Shown in pieces: positions 1 through 6,805 of a DNA stretch of 12,138 bases (positions within the stretch are counted from its first letter, which is position 1; each line of letters opens with the position of its first letter). Below the pieces are notes generated by a model. That model searched no databases. It saw only the letters and a list, made by a program, of their open reading frames with translations, and was not told the DNA's origin. The stretch is from assembly GCA_016869695.1 (NCBI GenBank), contig VGDN01000019.1, positions 1 through 12,138 on the forward strand, written 5' to 3'. Both the position numbers and the translations under genes were made by a program. Origin of the DNA: Alphaproteobacteria bacterium. GTDB taxonomy: Bacteria; Pseudomonadota; Alphaproteobacteria; Rickettsiales; UBA1997.

Positions 1-911
1 ATATTCTTATTTTTATCGTTAACGAGCATGATCATACTCGAGATGATGTTGAAGGCGGCGACTAAAATGATCAGCGTTAGGATTAGAAACATCACCGTAC
101 TTTCAACCTTCAAAGCATCGATGAAGCCAGAATTGGACTGCTCCCAATCGCTTGCATAAAGATCAGGATTTTGCTGCAAAATCTCGTAAAGCTTGGTTCT
201 GATTTCATCCAACTTCGTCACATCAATAGCAAAAATCTCGACGCCGGAAGCGCTGCCCGGAAATCGGAAATGCTTCTGCGCCATCTCGAAATTCATGAAG
301 ATCGTCGTAGAGTCATACTCATATAAACCACTCTCAAACACACCACCAACTCGATAGGTCTTAATGCGCGGAATCGCGCCAATCAAGGTCTCATTTGTTT
401 CGGCGGAAATGATTTTGAGCGGACTGCCAATTTTTAGATTCATGCTTTGCGCTACAGCCGAGCCGACTAACACCATATCCTTCTCGTTAATCGCCACGAT
501 TTCGCCGGCACGAATATTGTCGGAAACAAGCTTTTTATTCTGTAGATCTTCAGCCTTAATACCCTTGATCAACCCCCCTGCATTCTTGCTTGGCGAGGAT
601 AACATCGCCTGACTTTCGATGATTGGATTGGCGAATTTCACACCGGGAATATTTTTGATTTCGCCGACTAACTCTTCATATCGGCTGATTTTTTGTGCGC
701 TGCTGTAGATGGTGAGGTGGGAGTTAATGCCTAAAATGCGGTTGATTAGCTCGTAGCGAAAACCATTCATCACCGACATCACGATGATCAGTGTGGCCAC
801 GCCAATCATGATTCCGACAAAAGAAAAGATGGCTGTGATGGAGATGAAACCCTCTTTGCGCTTAGAGCGGAGGTAGCGCAATGCTATTAGGAATTCGAGT
901 TTGCTAAACAT
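1..911 (-). CDS. lolC: LolC/LolE-family lipoprotein-releasing ABC transporter permease (5' part; gene runs off the left edge)
   Basis: Inner-membrane subunit of the LolCDE machine, which extracts mature lipoproteins from the inner membrane and passes them to the periplasmic carrier LolA. About 303 residues are visible from ATG at 911. The protein opens with [20 protein letters not shown], a basic cytoplasmic leader typical of the family, then a first membrane helix at about residues 22-47, then a large periplasmic domain. Residues around [19 protein letters not shown] match the conserved LolC/E segment near the end of that domain. A second hydrophobic helix ([16 protein letters not shown]...) is reached at the window edge, so the last two helices are missing. 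The start overlaps the end of the upstream reductase gene by 8 bp, and AAAAGG lies 8 nt before the ATG, so the two are probably co-transcribed and translationally coupled. LolC and LolE cannot be told apart here; many alphaproteobacteria have a single copy. The partner ATPase LolD would be expected beyond the left edge. Confidence 0.9.
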   Translation of the reverse strand, partial: MFSKLEFLIALRYLRSKRKEGFISITAIFSFVGIMIGVATLIIVMSVMNGFRYELINRILGINSHLTIYSSAQKISRYEELVGEIKNIPGVKFANPIIESQAMLSSPSKNAGGLIKGIKAEDLQNKKLVSDNIRAGEIVAINEKDMVLVGSAVAQSMNLKIGSPLKIISAETNETLIGAIPRIKTYRVGGVFESGLYEYDSTTIFMNFEMAQKHFRFPGSASGVEIFAIDVTKLDEIRTKLYEILQQNPDLYASDWEQSNSGFIDALKVESTVMFLILTLIILVAAFNIISSMIMLVNDKNKN

Positions 912-1917
912 TGTTTACGCCTTTTGAGGTCGAATATTCAAAATGGAAAACCTGGTCAGGGAAGATGATTCTGTGGGCGTCGTGGCAGGCAGTGGCAGCT
1001 TCGGCGAAACCGGTGAGAATTAGCTTCAACTTGTTTTTGTAAGTGGCGATGTCGCCAATGGCGTAGATTCCGGATTGCGAGGTTTGCATGGTTGCTGGGT
1101 CAGTTTCGAGATGATGTTTGTTGAGATTAAGACCCCACTCGGAGATTGGACCGAGCTCCATAGCTAGGCCAAAAAATGGCAGCAAATAATCCGCTTCTAG
1201 TTTTCTTACATTGCCGTCGAAGTCTTTTACGATCACTGCTGAGAGCCTGCCGTTACTGCCTTCAAGACCATCAAGTTGAAATGGAATTACTAACTCAATC
1301 TTACCTTCATCCGCGAGTTTTTTCATTTTGTTAGCACTCTCCGGAGCGCAGCGGAACTTGTTGCGACGATGTACGACATAAAGTTTCTTGGCTATTTCCG
1401 AAAGGCTGAGCGTCCAATCTACTGCTGAATCGCCGCCGCCAGCGATCACCACATTTTTTCCGGCAAATTCCGACTTGTTGCGCACTGCGTAGAAAATTGA
1501 TTTACCTTCAAATTTCTCCAAACCTTCAAGCGGTGGACGGTTCGGGCCAAAGGCGCCACAACCGGCAGCAATGATCATCGCTTTGCACTCAATCTGTGTA
1601 CCTTTCGAGGTAGTTACTAAAAAAGCTCCGTCCGCATTTTTCACAAATTTTTCAACTCGTTGATTGAGATGATAAACAGGATGAAACGGTGCCGCTTGTG
1701 CTTCTAGCATCTCGACTAACTCAGTCGCCAAAATTTTTGGATGAGCGGGAATGTCGTAAATCGGCTTCTCTGGATAAAGCGCCAAGCATTGTCCACCAAT
1801 GACCTCCAGCGCGTCAATCACGTGGCATTTCATCTTGAGCATGCCCGCTTCAAACACAGCGAACAAACCAGTCGGCCCCGCGCCGACAACAACCAAATCG
1901 GTTTTGTGAATTGTCAT
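904..1917 (-). CDS. Ferredoxin--NADP(+) reductase, thioredoxin-reductase-like type
   Basis: FAD-containing cytoplasmic enzyme that moves electrons between NADPH and ferredoxin or flavodoxin; 337 residues, full length for the type. The FAD-binding dinucleotide motif is GAGPTG at residues 12-17, followed by the family segment [18 protein letters not shown] (40-57). The NADPH-binding motif is GGGDSA at 160-165, and the second FAD motif is GDIATY at 288-293. The redox CxxC that true thioredoxin reductases carry just before the NADPH domain is absent, which argues for reductase activity toward ferredoxin rather than thioredoxin. The C-terminal [10 protein letters not shown] (325-334) is characteristic of this YumC-like group, which is also found in Rickettsia. 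The ATG at 1917 has only a weak purine run before it (AGAAAAA). The gene is first of a probable two-gene unit with lolC. Its promoter must lie in the 1918-2251 interval; a possible weak -35/-10 pair (TTGTTT, 16 nt, TAGATT, minus strand, about 1950-1980) is seen but not convincing. Confidence 0.93.
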   Translation of the reverse strand: MTIHKTDLVVVGAGPTGLFAVFEAGMLKMKCHVIDALEVIGGQCLALYPEKPIYDIPAHPKILATELVEMLEAQAAPFHPVYHLNQRVEKFVKNADGAFLVTTSKGTQIECKAMIIAAGCGAFGPNRPPLEGLEKFEGKSIFYAVRNKSEFAGKNVVIAGGGDSAVDWTLSLSEIAKKLYVVHRRNKFRCAPESANKMKKLADEGKIELVIPFQLDGLEGSNGRLSAVIVKDFDGNVRKLEADYLLPFFGLAMELGPISEWGLNLNKHHLETDPATMQTSQSGIYAIGDIATYKNKLKLILTGFAEAATACHDAHRIIFPDQVFHFEYSTSKGVNNV

Positions 1918-1974
1918 TTTTTCTAGAAAATTTTTAGGAATGAGCCGCGGAATCTAGAACCGCCTTGCTTCTAA

Positions 1975-2175
1975 ACAAAGCGAAAAATATTTTTGTCGCA
2001 CTTCACCAGCAGCACCAATGTCAAACATAATCTCGCAACAAAAAAAGACCTAAAGGAGCTGGAGCTCGCAACTAAAAGAGACCTGAAAGAGTTGGAGTTA
2101 AAACTCACCCTAAAAACCGCTGCAATCGTTTGATCGATCGTTGGATTTTTCTCTCTAATGGAAAAGTTTTTCTAG
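1975..2175 (+). pseudogene. Remnant of a short coiled-coil/membrane-tail protein (ATKxDLKELE type)
   Basis: One frame reads NLATKKDLKELELATKRD and on through LKELELKLTLKTAAIV, then hits TGA at 2131-2133 and continues as SIVGFFSLMEKFF before TAG at 2173. This is the C-terminal half of a family of small proteins (roughly 80-110 residues) seen in many alphaproteobacteria: an amphipathic coiled coil of 11-residue repeats, then one hydrophobic helix. Here the start codon and the usual N-terminal part are missing. A neighbouring frame at about 1996-2037 reads SPAAPMSNIIS, which may be the original upstream part displaced by a frameshift (inference). With no start, an internal stop and a likely frameshift, I call it a pseudogene. 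Reading TGA as tryptophan is unlikely, since the adjacent intact genes show no such use. The function of the family is not established. Confidence 0.6.
2035..2100 (+). repeat. Two tandem 33-bp units coding the 11-residue coiled-coil repeat
   Basis: Copies at 2035-2067 and 2068-2100 encode ATKKDLKELEL and ATKRDLKELEL. They differ mainly at synonymous third positions (for example CTA/CTG and GAG/GAA). This pattern means the protein repeat was under selection before the gene decayed. Confidence 0.75.
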
Positions 2176-2203
2176 AAATTTTCCTCCTCGCAAAGCCTTG
2201 CGC

Positions 2204-2247
2204 AAAAAGGGGTTAGGCACCTTCGGAGCCTGACCCCGTAATTTTTT
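2204..2247. repeat. Palindromic REP-like repeat and terminator-like hairpin just upstream of metE
   Basis: After AAAAA (2204-2208), GGGGTTAGGC (2209-2218) pairs with GCCTGACCCC (2228-2237), one pair being a G-T wobble. The loop is 9 nt and contains a UUCG that can be closed by C-G. A run of six T follows at 2242-2247, so the structure resembles an intrinsic terminator on the plus strand, yet it ends only 4 nt before the metE ATG. Its AAAAAGG(G/T)GT(T/C)AG(G/A)CAC arm is shared with the repeat at 8354-8401, so it is more likely a dispersed palindromic repeat than a dedicated metE control element. It could still attenuate metE transcription or hinder ribosome access. Confidence 0.7.
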
Positions 2248-2251
2248 AAAC

Positions 2252-4516
2252 ATGTTAAAAACTGCTTCGCTCGGTTTTCCGAGAATTGGTACTAATCGTG
2301 AGCTTAAAAAAGCTGTCGAATCTTATTGGAAAAAAACCTCGTCCTTAGCCGAGTTACAAGCCGCCGCAGCCGAAATCAGAAAGAAAAATTGGGAAGCACA
2401 AAAGGCTGCGGGCATCACTTACATCCCTTCCAACGACTTCTCTTTTTACGACCAAATCCTCGACATGATCATTTTGTTTGGCGCAGCGCCTGAGCGCTTC
2501 ACCAAGTTTTCTGGATTGGATTTATATTTCGCGATGGCGCGTGGTGCAGATGAAGTTACCGCGATGGAAATGACCAAATGGTTCGACACCAACTACCACT
2601 ACATCGTCGCCGAATTCAAAAAAGCGCAGCGCTTCAAAATTTCTGCGAGCAAAATTTTCGACGAATATCTCGAAGCGAAAAAACTCGGGATCGAAACTCG
2701 CCCAGTGGTCATCGGGCCAGTCAGCTTCTTGCTTCTCGGCAAGTCGATTGATGGCGCAAACAAGCTTGATTTACTCGATAATCTCCTTGCTGCTTACGGC
2801 GAACTTTTTGCTAAGCTAAATGAAATCGGGGTGAAGGATGTACAGATTGATGAACCATTTTTGGTTACCGATTTATCCGCAGAAGCAATCCAGGCCTACT
2901 TAAAAGCCTATCCGCAAATCAAGAAACAAGCAGGCGCAATCAAACTTCATCTCGCGACTTACTTCGACGCTCTTGGCGAAAATGTACAACTTGCTTTCAA
3001 CCTCGGCACCGAATCTGTACATGTTGATTTGGTACGTGTACCCCAACAATTCGAGGCGGTTTTAAATCTTGTGAAGCCAGACCAATCCTTGTCTCTTGGG
3101 CTTGTTGATGGACGTAACATCTGGATCAATAATCTCGAAAATTCTGTAGCTTTAGCAAAAAAAGCGGCGGCAAAACTGGGTCACAAACGTGTGATTGTCT
3201 CACCTTCTTGCTCTTTGATTCACACTCCGGTTGATCTGGCAAATGAGACCAACCTTGACTCACAGCTGAAATCTTGGCTGTCTTTCGCAACACAAAAACT
3301 TGGTGAACTTGCAGTAATCACGCAAGCTGCGGGTGGCGAAGAAGCAAAAGTTAAAGCTCAATTAGAAGCTAATGCAGTAGCTCTAAAAGCGCGCCAAACC
3401 TCGAAGCGCATCCATGATGAAAATGTAAAAAAGCGTGTTTCTGTAATTACAGAAAACCTTAAAAACCGGAAAAGTGGATTTGCAGAAAGGAAAAAAATCC
3501 AAAACACTCACATCAATCTTCCCCTACTCCCAACTACAACCATCGGTTCTTTCCCGCAAACAAAGGAAGTACGCAAAATCCGCGCCGACTTCAAAGCCAA
3601 CAAAATTTCCGCAGCTGATTACACAAAATTCGTTGAGGAAGAAACCGCACGCACCGTGCGTTTCCAAGAAGAAATCGGTCTTGATGTTTTGGTACATGGT
3701 GAGTTCGAGCGTAACGACATGGTCGAATATTTCGGCGAACAGCTTGCAGGATTTTTCTTCACCAAAAATGGCTGGGTGCAAAGCTACGGCTCACGCTGTG
3801 TGAAGCCGCCGGTGATCTTTGGGGATGTCTCGCGTCCAACTCCAATGACAGTCGAATGGGCAAAATTTGCACAAAGCCAAACCAGCAAAATCATGAAGGG
3901 CATGCTCACCGGTCCAATCACGATCTTGCAGTGGTCCTTCGTACGCGACGATCAGCCTAGGAAAGATACGGCCCTGCAAATCGCCTTCGCGATTCGTGAC
4001 GAGGTTTGTGATCTGGAAAAGGCTGGCATCAAGATCATCCAAATTGATGAAGCTGCACTGCGCGAAGGCCTACCAATCCGCAGAGCAAACTGGGCGGAAT
4101 ATTTAAGATGGGCGGTGGATGCCTTCAAAATCAGTGCCTCCGGTGTTGAAGATCGCACACAAATCCACACTCACATGTGCTACTCTGAATTTAATGACAT
4201 CATCGAAGCAATCGCCAAAATGGATGCTGACGTGATTTCGATTGAGACTTCGCGTTCACAAATGGAGCTACTCAACGCCTTCGTGAACTTTAAATATCCA
4301 AATGAAATTGGACCTGGAGTTTACGACATTCACAGTCCGCGCGTGCCGAAAAAAGAAGAAATGAAAAATCTTCTACAAAAAGCACTCGATGTGCTGAAGC
4401 CAGAGCAGATCTGGGTTAATCCCGATTGTGGTTTGAAGACTCGTGATTGGCCGGAAACCAAAGCGGCACTGCAAGATATGGTAGAGGCAGCAAAAGAACT
4501 GAGAAGCAATCTGTAA
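2252..4516 (+). CDS. metE: 5-methyltetrahydropteroyltriglutamate--homocysteine methyltransferase (cobalamin-independent methionine synthase)
   Basis: Catalyses the last step of methionine synthesis, moving a methyl group from methyltetrahydropteroyl-polyglutamate to homocysteine without vitamin B12. At 754 residues it is almost exactly the length of E. coli MetE (753), and the zinc ligands fall at the same numbers: His641 and Cys643 in IHTHMCYSEF, Glu665 in SIETSRSQME, and Cys726 in NPDCGLKTR. The N-terminal folate-side domain starts with LGFPRIGTNRELKKAVE. The C-terminal catalytic barrel starts near residue 425 with LPTTTIGSFPQTKEVRK and includes HGEFERNDMVEYFGEQL. The start is fixed by alignment to the family N-terminus. 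No Shine-Dalgarno sequence lies at normal spacing, because a T-run and the hairpin at 2204-2247 occupy the leader. It is transcribed alone and converges with the flavoprotein gene, whose stop lies 8 bp past the metE stop. Having metE suggests methionine can be made without B12, if upstream enzymes exist. Confidence 0.97.
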   Translation: MLKTASLGFPRIGTNRELKKAVESYWKKTSSLAELQAAAAEIRKKNWEAQKAAGITYIPSNDFSFYDQILDMIILFGAAPERFTKFSGLDLYFAMARGADEVTAMEMTKWFDTNYHYIVAEFKKAQRFKISASKIFDEYLEAKKLGIETRPVVIGPVSFLLLGKSIDGANKLDLLDNLLAAYGELFAKLNEIGVKDVQIDEPFLVTDLSAEAIQAYLKAYPQIKKQAGAIKLHLATYFDALGENVQLAFNLGTESVHVDLVRVPQQFEAVLNLVKPDQSLSLGLVDGRNIWINNLENSVALAKKAAAKLGHKRVIVSPSCSLIHTPVDLANETNLDSQLKSWLSFATQKLGELAVITQAAGGEEAKVKAQLEANAVALKARQTSKRIHDENVKKRVSVITENLKNRKSGFAERKKIQNTHINLPLLPTTTIGSFPQTKEVRKIRADFKANKISAADYTKFVEEETARTVRFQEEIGLDVLVHGEFERNDMVEYFGEQLAGFFFTKNGWVQSYGSRCVKPPVIFGDVSRPTPMTVEWAKFAQSQTSKIMKGMLTGPITILQWSFVRDDQPRKDTALQIAFAIRDEVCDLEKAGIKIIQIDEAALREGLPIRRANWAEYLRWAVDAFKISASGVEDRTQIHTHMCYSEFNDIIEAIAKMDADVISIETSRSQMELLNAFVNFKYPNEIGPGVYDIHSPRVPKKEEMKNLLQKALDVLKPEQIWVNPDCGLKTRDWPETKAALQDMVEAAKELRSNL

Positions 4517-4524
4517 ACAACACC

Positions 4525-5130
4525 CTACCTACACCACTCAACCACCACCTGGCTGATTTCCTCCTGCGCCGCTGCCAAATTTTTTTCTGCATTTTCACGT
4601 AACGAAGTTCCAATAACTTCCACCTCATCAAATCCCATGAAGTTGAAGTTAATTTTTGCTGCTAGCGCCAGCGTGTTCCAACCGGGATAATCAAGATTAA
4701 AACTGTCTTTGGAGTAGATGCCTGCTGAAGTGAAGAGGGTTAGAACTTTTTTGCCGCTCATTATTTTTTTGCCCATCTCGAAAGTTTCGCCGTTAAAAAT
4801 CACCGCATCCAAATAGGCTTTCATCGCTGCTGGAAAGCCAAAATTATGCATCGGGCTGGCAAGCACTAGCAGGTCGCAGGCTTTCAGTTGCGCAATCAGC
4901 TGATCATTCTTTTCGAGTAGTTTTGCCTCTACGGCATCCAACTTTTGTCCGCCATAATTCCGCTTGTAGTAAGCCTGGATCGAGGATTCGTTAAAGATTG
5001 GCGCCGGAGTTTTTAGCAAATCAACCATCTCGATTTCTTGTCCAGGAATCCTGTCCAAGAAAAAATCGAGGAGCTTTTTGGAGTTAGAATTGGCGCCGCT
5101 TGGCAAATATTTTACGATTAGAATTTTCAT
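4525..5130 (-). CDS. azoR: FMN-dependent NAD(P)H azoreductase/quinone reductase-like flavoprotein (Flavodoxin_2 family)
   Basis: Predicted cytoplasmic flavodoxin-fold oxidoreductase of 201 residues, the usual AzoR length. These enzymes use NADH or NADPH to reduce quinones, and azo dyes in vitro, by two-electron transfer; the natural role is probably protection from quinone stress. The N-terminal beta strand MKILIVKYLP leads to SGANSNSKKL (11-20), the serine-rich loop that binds FMN phosphate. PMHNFGFPAAMKAYLDAV (93-110) is the family signature that contacts the isoalloxazine ring, and TSAGIYS (134-140) corresponds to the third flavin-binding loop. The ATG at 5130 lies 1 nt after the nadE stop, so it is the last gene of the minus-strand run. 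It is convergent with metE across an 8-bp gap in which I see no terminator. The symbol is by family resemblance only. Confidence 0.8.
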   Translation of the reverse strand: MKILIVKYLPSGANSNSKKLLDFFLDRIPGQEIEMVDLLKTPAPIFNESSIQAYYKRNYGGQKLDAVEAKLLEKNDQLIAQLKACDLLVLASPMHNFGFPAAMKAYLDAVIFNGETFEMGKKIMSGKKVLTLFTSAGIYSKDSFNLDYPGWNTLALAAKINFNFMGFDEVEVIGTSLRENAEKNLAAAQEEISQVVVEWCR

Positions 5131-5131
5131 A

Positions 5132-6805
5132 CTAGATAAAAGATTTATTGGTTATCGGATACCGCCAATCCTTATCAAAGGCCATGTCGGAGATTTTTGA
5201 CCCAGGGCAAGATTGGCGTCTTTTGTACTCATTAATTTTTAACAACCGCGCCACCCTCCTCACCAGATTTTCATCAAAATTTTTAGCGATTTCTGCGACA
5301 GATTTTCTCTCCTCAATCAAAGCAAAAAGAATGCAATCTAGAATTTCATAATCTGGTAGGGAGTCACTGTCCTTCTGGTTTGGACGCAATTCCGCAGTTG
5401 GTGCTTTGGTCAAAATATTTTGCGAAATCACATCACTCTTCAGACGTGCCAAATCGTAAATTTGTGTTTTGTACAAATCCTTCAGCGGATTAAAGGCACC
5501 ACACATATCACCATAAATCGTGGTGTAACCAGTGGCTAGTTCTGACTTGTTGCCCGTTGAAAGCAGAAGAGCTCCTGTGTCATTGCTTAGCGCCATCAAA
5601 ATATTGCCGCGGATGCGTGACTGCAGGTTTTCTTGCGTAATGGATTGTGGGTCACGCCGAGCTTGTCGAAGCGTGAACAGCGCCGCCTCGAACATGGGCT
5701 CAATTGAAATCACCTCCAGCTTCACACCGAGATTTTTTGCACACTCGACCGCATCGTACATTGATTCATCAGAGGAGTAACGACTTGGCAAAGCGTAAAG
5801 TGTAACGTTACACTTACCCAAAGCATCAACCGCCATCGCCGCAACCAGCGCCGAATCAATGCCTCCGGACATACCGAGGATTACTTTCTCAAAATCGTTT
5901 TTACGGATGTAGTCATGGAGAGCAAGAACGCAGGCGCGGTAATCACGATTGTTGCGAGTCGGTAGTCGGTAGTATCCGCTAGCTTCTTGGTTTTTTATTT
6001 GAGCGGATTGCAAATTGCTCGCTTCGCTGCGCCATTTGTCGGCAGTTGGTAGTGGGGTAACGGTACCGCTTTTGGTAACTTCAATGATGGCGGAATCTTC
6101 GGTGAAATCTTTCATTTGTAGGATGATTTCTCCTCGGTCATTCATTACGAAGGAAGAGCCGTCGAAGACTAGGGAATCCTGGCCGCCCACTTGGTTTACG
6201 TAAAGCAAACTTTTGCCAAGATTTTTTGCGGCACTATGACGGTAATCATGTTTTTTACTGGAGTAAGGAGAGGCATTAAGAGCGATGGCAAAATCAAAAA
6301 TCTGCTCACTTAGCAAAAATAAATTTCGCTGATCCCACAAATCTTCGCAGATTAAAATCGCCAAAGTGATTCCGCGAAACTCAACACAAGAAAGAGCCGA
6401 TGCCGGCTCGAAATATCTACGCTCATCAAACACTCCAGAATTTGGCAAAGTTTTTTTGTGGATGATTCTTTTGATCTCGCCGCGCTCAAGCAAGATTGCT
6501 GAGTTACGCACAACTTCTTTTTTCTTTTCCAAATCAAATGTCGGCGCACCTAGTAAAATCGCGCATTTTAGGTCTTTGGTTAAATCACAAATCTTGGAAA
6601 TCTGATGCTGACAAGCTGAGATAAAATCTTTTCTCAGCCACAAATCTTCGCAGGGATACCCACAAATAACCATTTCCGAAAACACGACGAGATCGCATCC
6701 AGACTCACTCGCCAACTTTACTTCCCGCAAAATTTTTCCGGCATTGCCGTCCAGATCGCCAACGGTCGGATTAATTTGTGAGAGCTGAATTTTTAATATA
6801 GTCAT
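5132..6805 (-). CDS. nadE: Glutamine-dependent NAD(+) synthetase
   Basis: Makes NAD from deamido-NAD, ATP and glutamine-derived ammonia. The N-terminal nitrilase-type glutaminase domain (about 1-250) carries its triad as Glu44 (VFSEMVICGYP), Lys117 (HKKTLPNSGVFDE) and Cys153 (ILICEDLWDQ). The C-terminal synthetase domain (about 290-557) has the ATP-pyrophosphatase loop SGGIDS at 313-318, plus ENLQSRIRGNILMALSN and LLSTGNKSE. I choose ATG at 6805, giving 557 residues starting MTILKIQLSQINPTVGD, because it matches the family and forms an ATGA overlap with the previous gene's stop; a TTG at 6814 would only add three residues. Two places look expanded by repeats: the interdomain linker (about 254-288) and residues 377-385. 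The catalytic motifs are intact, so I expect an active enzyme. Confidence 0.95.
   Translation of the reverse strand: MTILKIQLSQINPTVGDLDGNAGKILREVKLASESGCDLVVFSEMVICGYPCEDLWLRKDFISACQHQISKICDLTKDLKCAILLGAPTFDLEKKKEVVRNSAILLERGEIKRIIHKKTLPNSGVFDERRYFEPASALSCVEFRGITLAILICEDLWDQRNLFLLSEQIFDFAIALNASPYSSKKHDYRHSAAKNLGKSLLYVNQVGGQDSLVFDGSSFVMNDRGEIILQMKDFTEDSAIIEVTKSGTVTPLPTADKWRSEASNLQSAQIKNQEASGYYRLPTRNNRDYRACVLALHDYIRKNDFEKVILGMSGGIDSALVAAMAVDALGKCNVTLYALPSRYSSDESMYDAVECAKNLGVKLEVISIEPMFEAALFTLRQARRDPQSITQENLQSRIRGNILMALSNDTGALLLSTGNKSELATGYTTIYGDMCGAFNPLKDLYKTQIYDLARLKSDVISQNILTKAPTAELRPNQKDSDSLPDYEILDCILFALIEERKSVAEIAKNFDENLVRRVARLLKINEYKRRQSCPGSKISDMAFDKDWRYPITNKSFI
5651..5677. repeat. Short palindromic repeat embedded in frame in nadE
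   Basis: TCACGC (5652-5657) pairs with GCGTGA (5671-5676). The alternative inner hairpin GCTT-GTCG-AAGC lies at 5661-5672. The core CGAGCTTGTCGAAGCGTGA closely resembles a palindromic repeat (CTGAGCTTGTCGAAGC type) that I recall as dispersed in many bacterial genomes. In nadE it encodes FTLRQARRD (about 377-385), in a stretch between MFEA and ITQENLQSR where the family is variable. Confidence 0.55.
5954..6053. repeat. Nested inverted repeat and tandem AGTCGGT units in the nadE interdomain linker
   Basis: GCGAG (5954-5958) and ATCCGCT (5974-5980) are mirrored by AGCGGAT (6002-6008) and CTCGC (6018-6022). AGTCGGTAGTCGGTAGT (5957-5973) is a 7-bp tandem repeat, and a related GTCGGCAGTTGGTAGT lies at 6038-6053. 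The segment encodes about 35 low-similarity residues between the two NadE domains, longer than the usual linker. It may be another inserted or expanded repeat, but the arms are short. Confidence 0.4.

Larger units (their letters stand above)
1918..2251. other. Intergenic region between the divergent reductase and metE genes
   Basis: This 334-bp gap must hold the promoters for both divergent genes. It contains a degraded coiled-coil gene (1975-2175), a small perfect hairpin CGCAA-AGCC-TTGCG (2189-2202) and a larger palindromic repeat (2204-2247). The segment TTCTAGAAA followed by A/T-rich bases occurs near both ends of the pseudogene (about 1921 and 2169), as an approximate direct repeat. I see no recognisable riboswitch (SAM or cobalamin) ahead of metE and no convincing sigma-70 promoter on the plus strand. 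Confidence 0.6.

Noticed and set aside
364..612. Plus-strand ORF of 82 codons opposite lolC
   Set aside because: The minus strand has a clear LolC/E protein across this interval; the plus ORF has no family resemblance.
2131..2133. TGA as a tryptophan codon (alternative genetic code) rescuing the coiled-coil ORF
   Set aside because: The SGNH gene uses TGA as its stop, other genes use TGG for tryptophan, and the coiled-coil ORF also lacks a start codon.
2176..2251. SAM or cobalamin riboswitch controlling metE
   Set aside because: The leader is short and holds only simple hairpins; none of the conserved aptamer motifs could be recognised.
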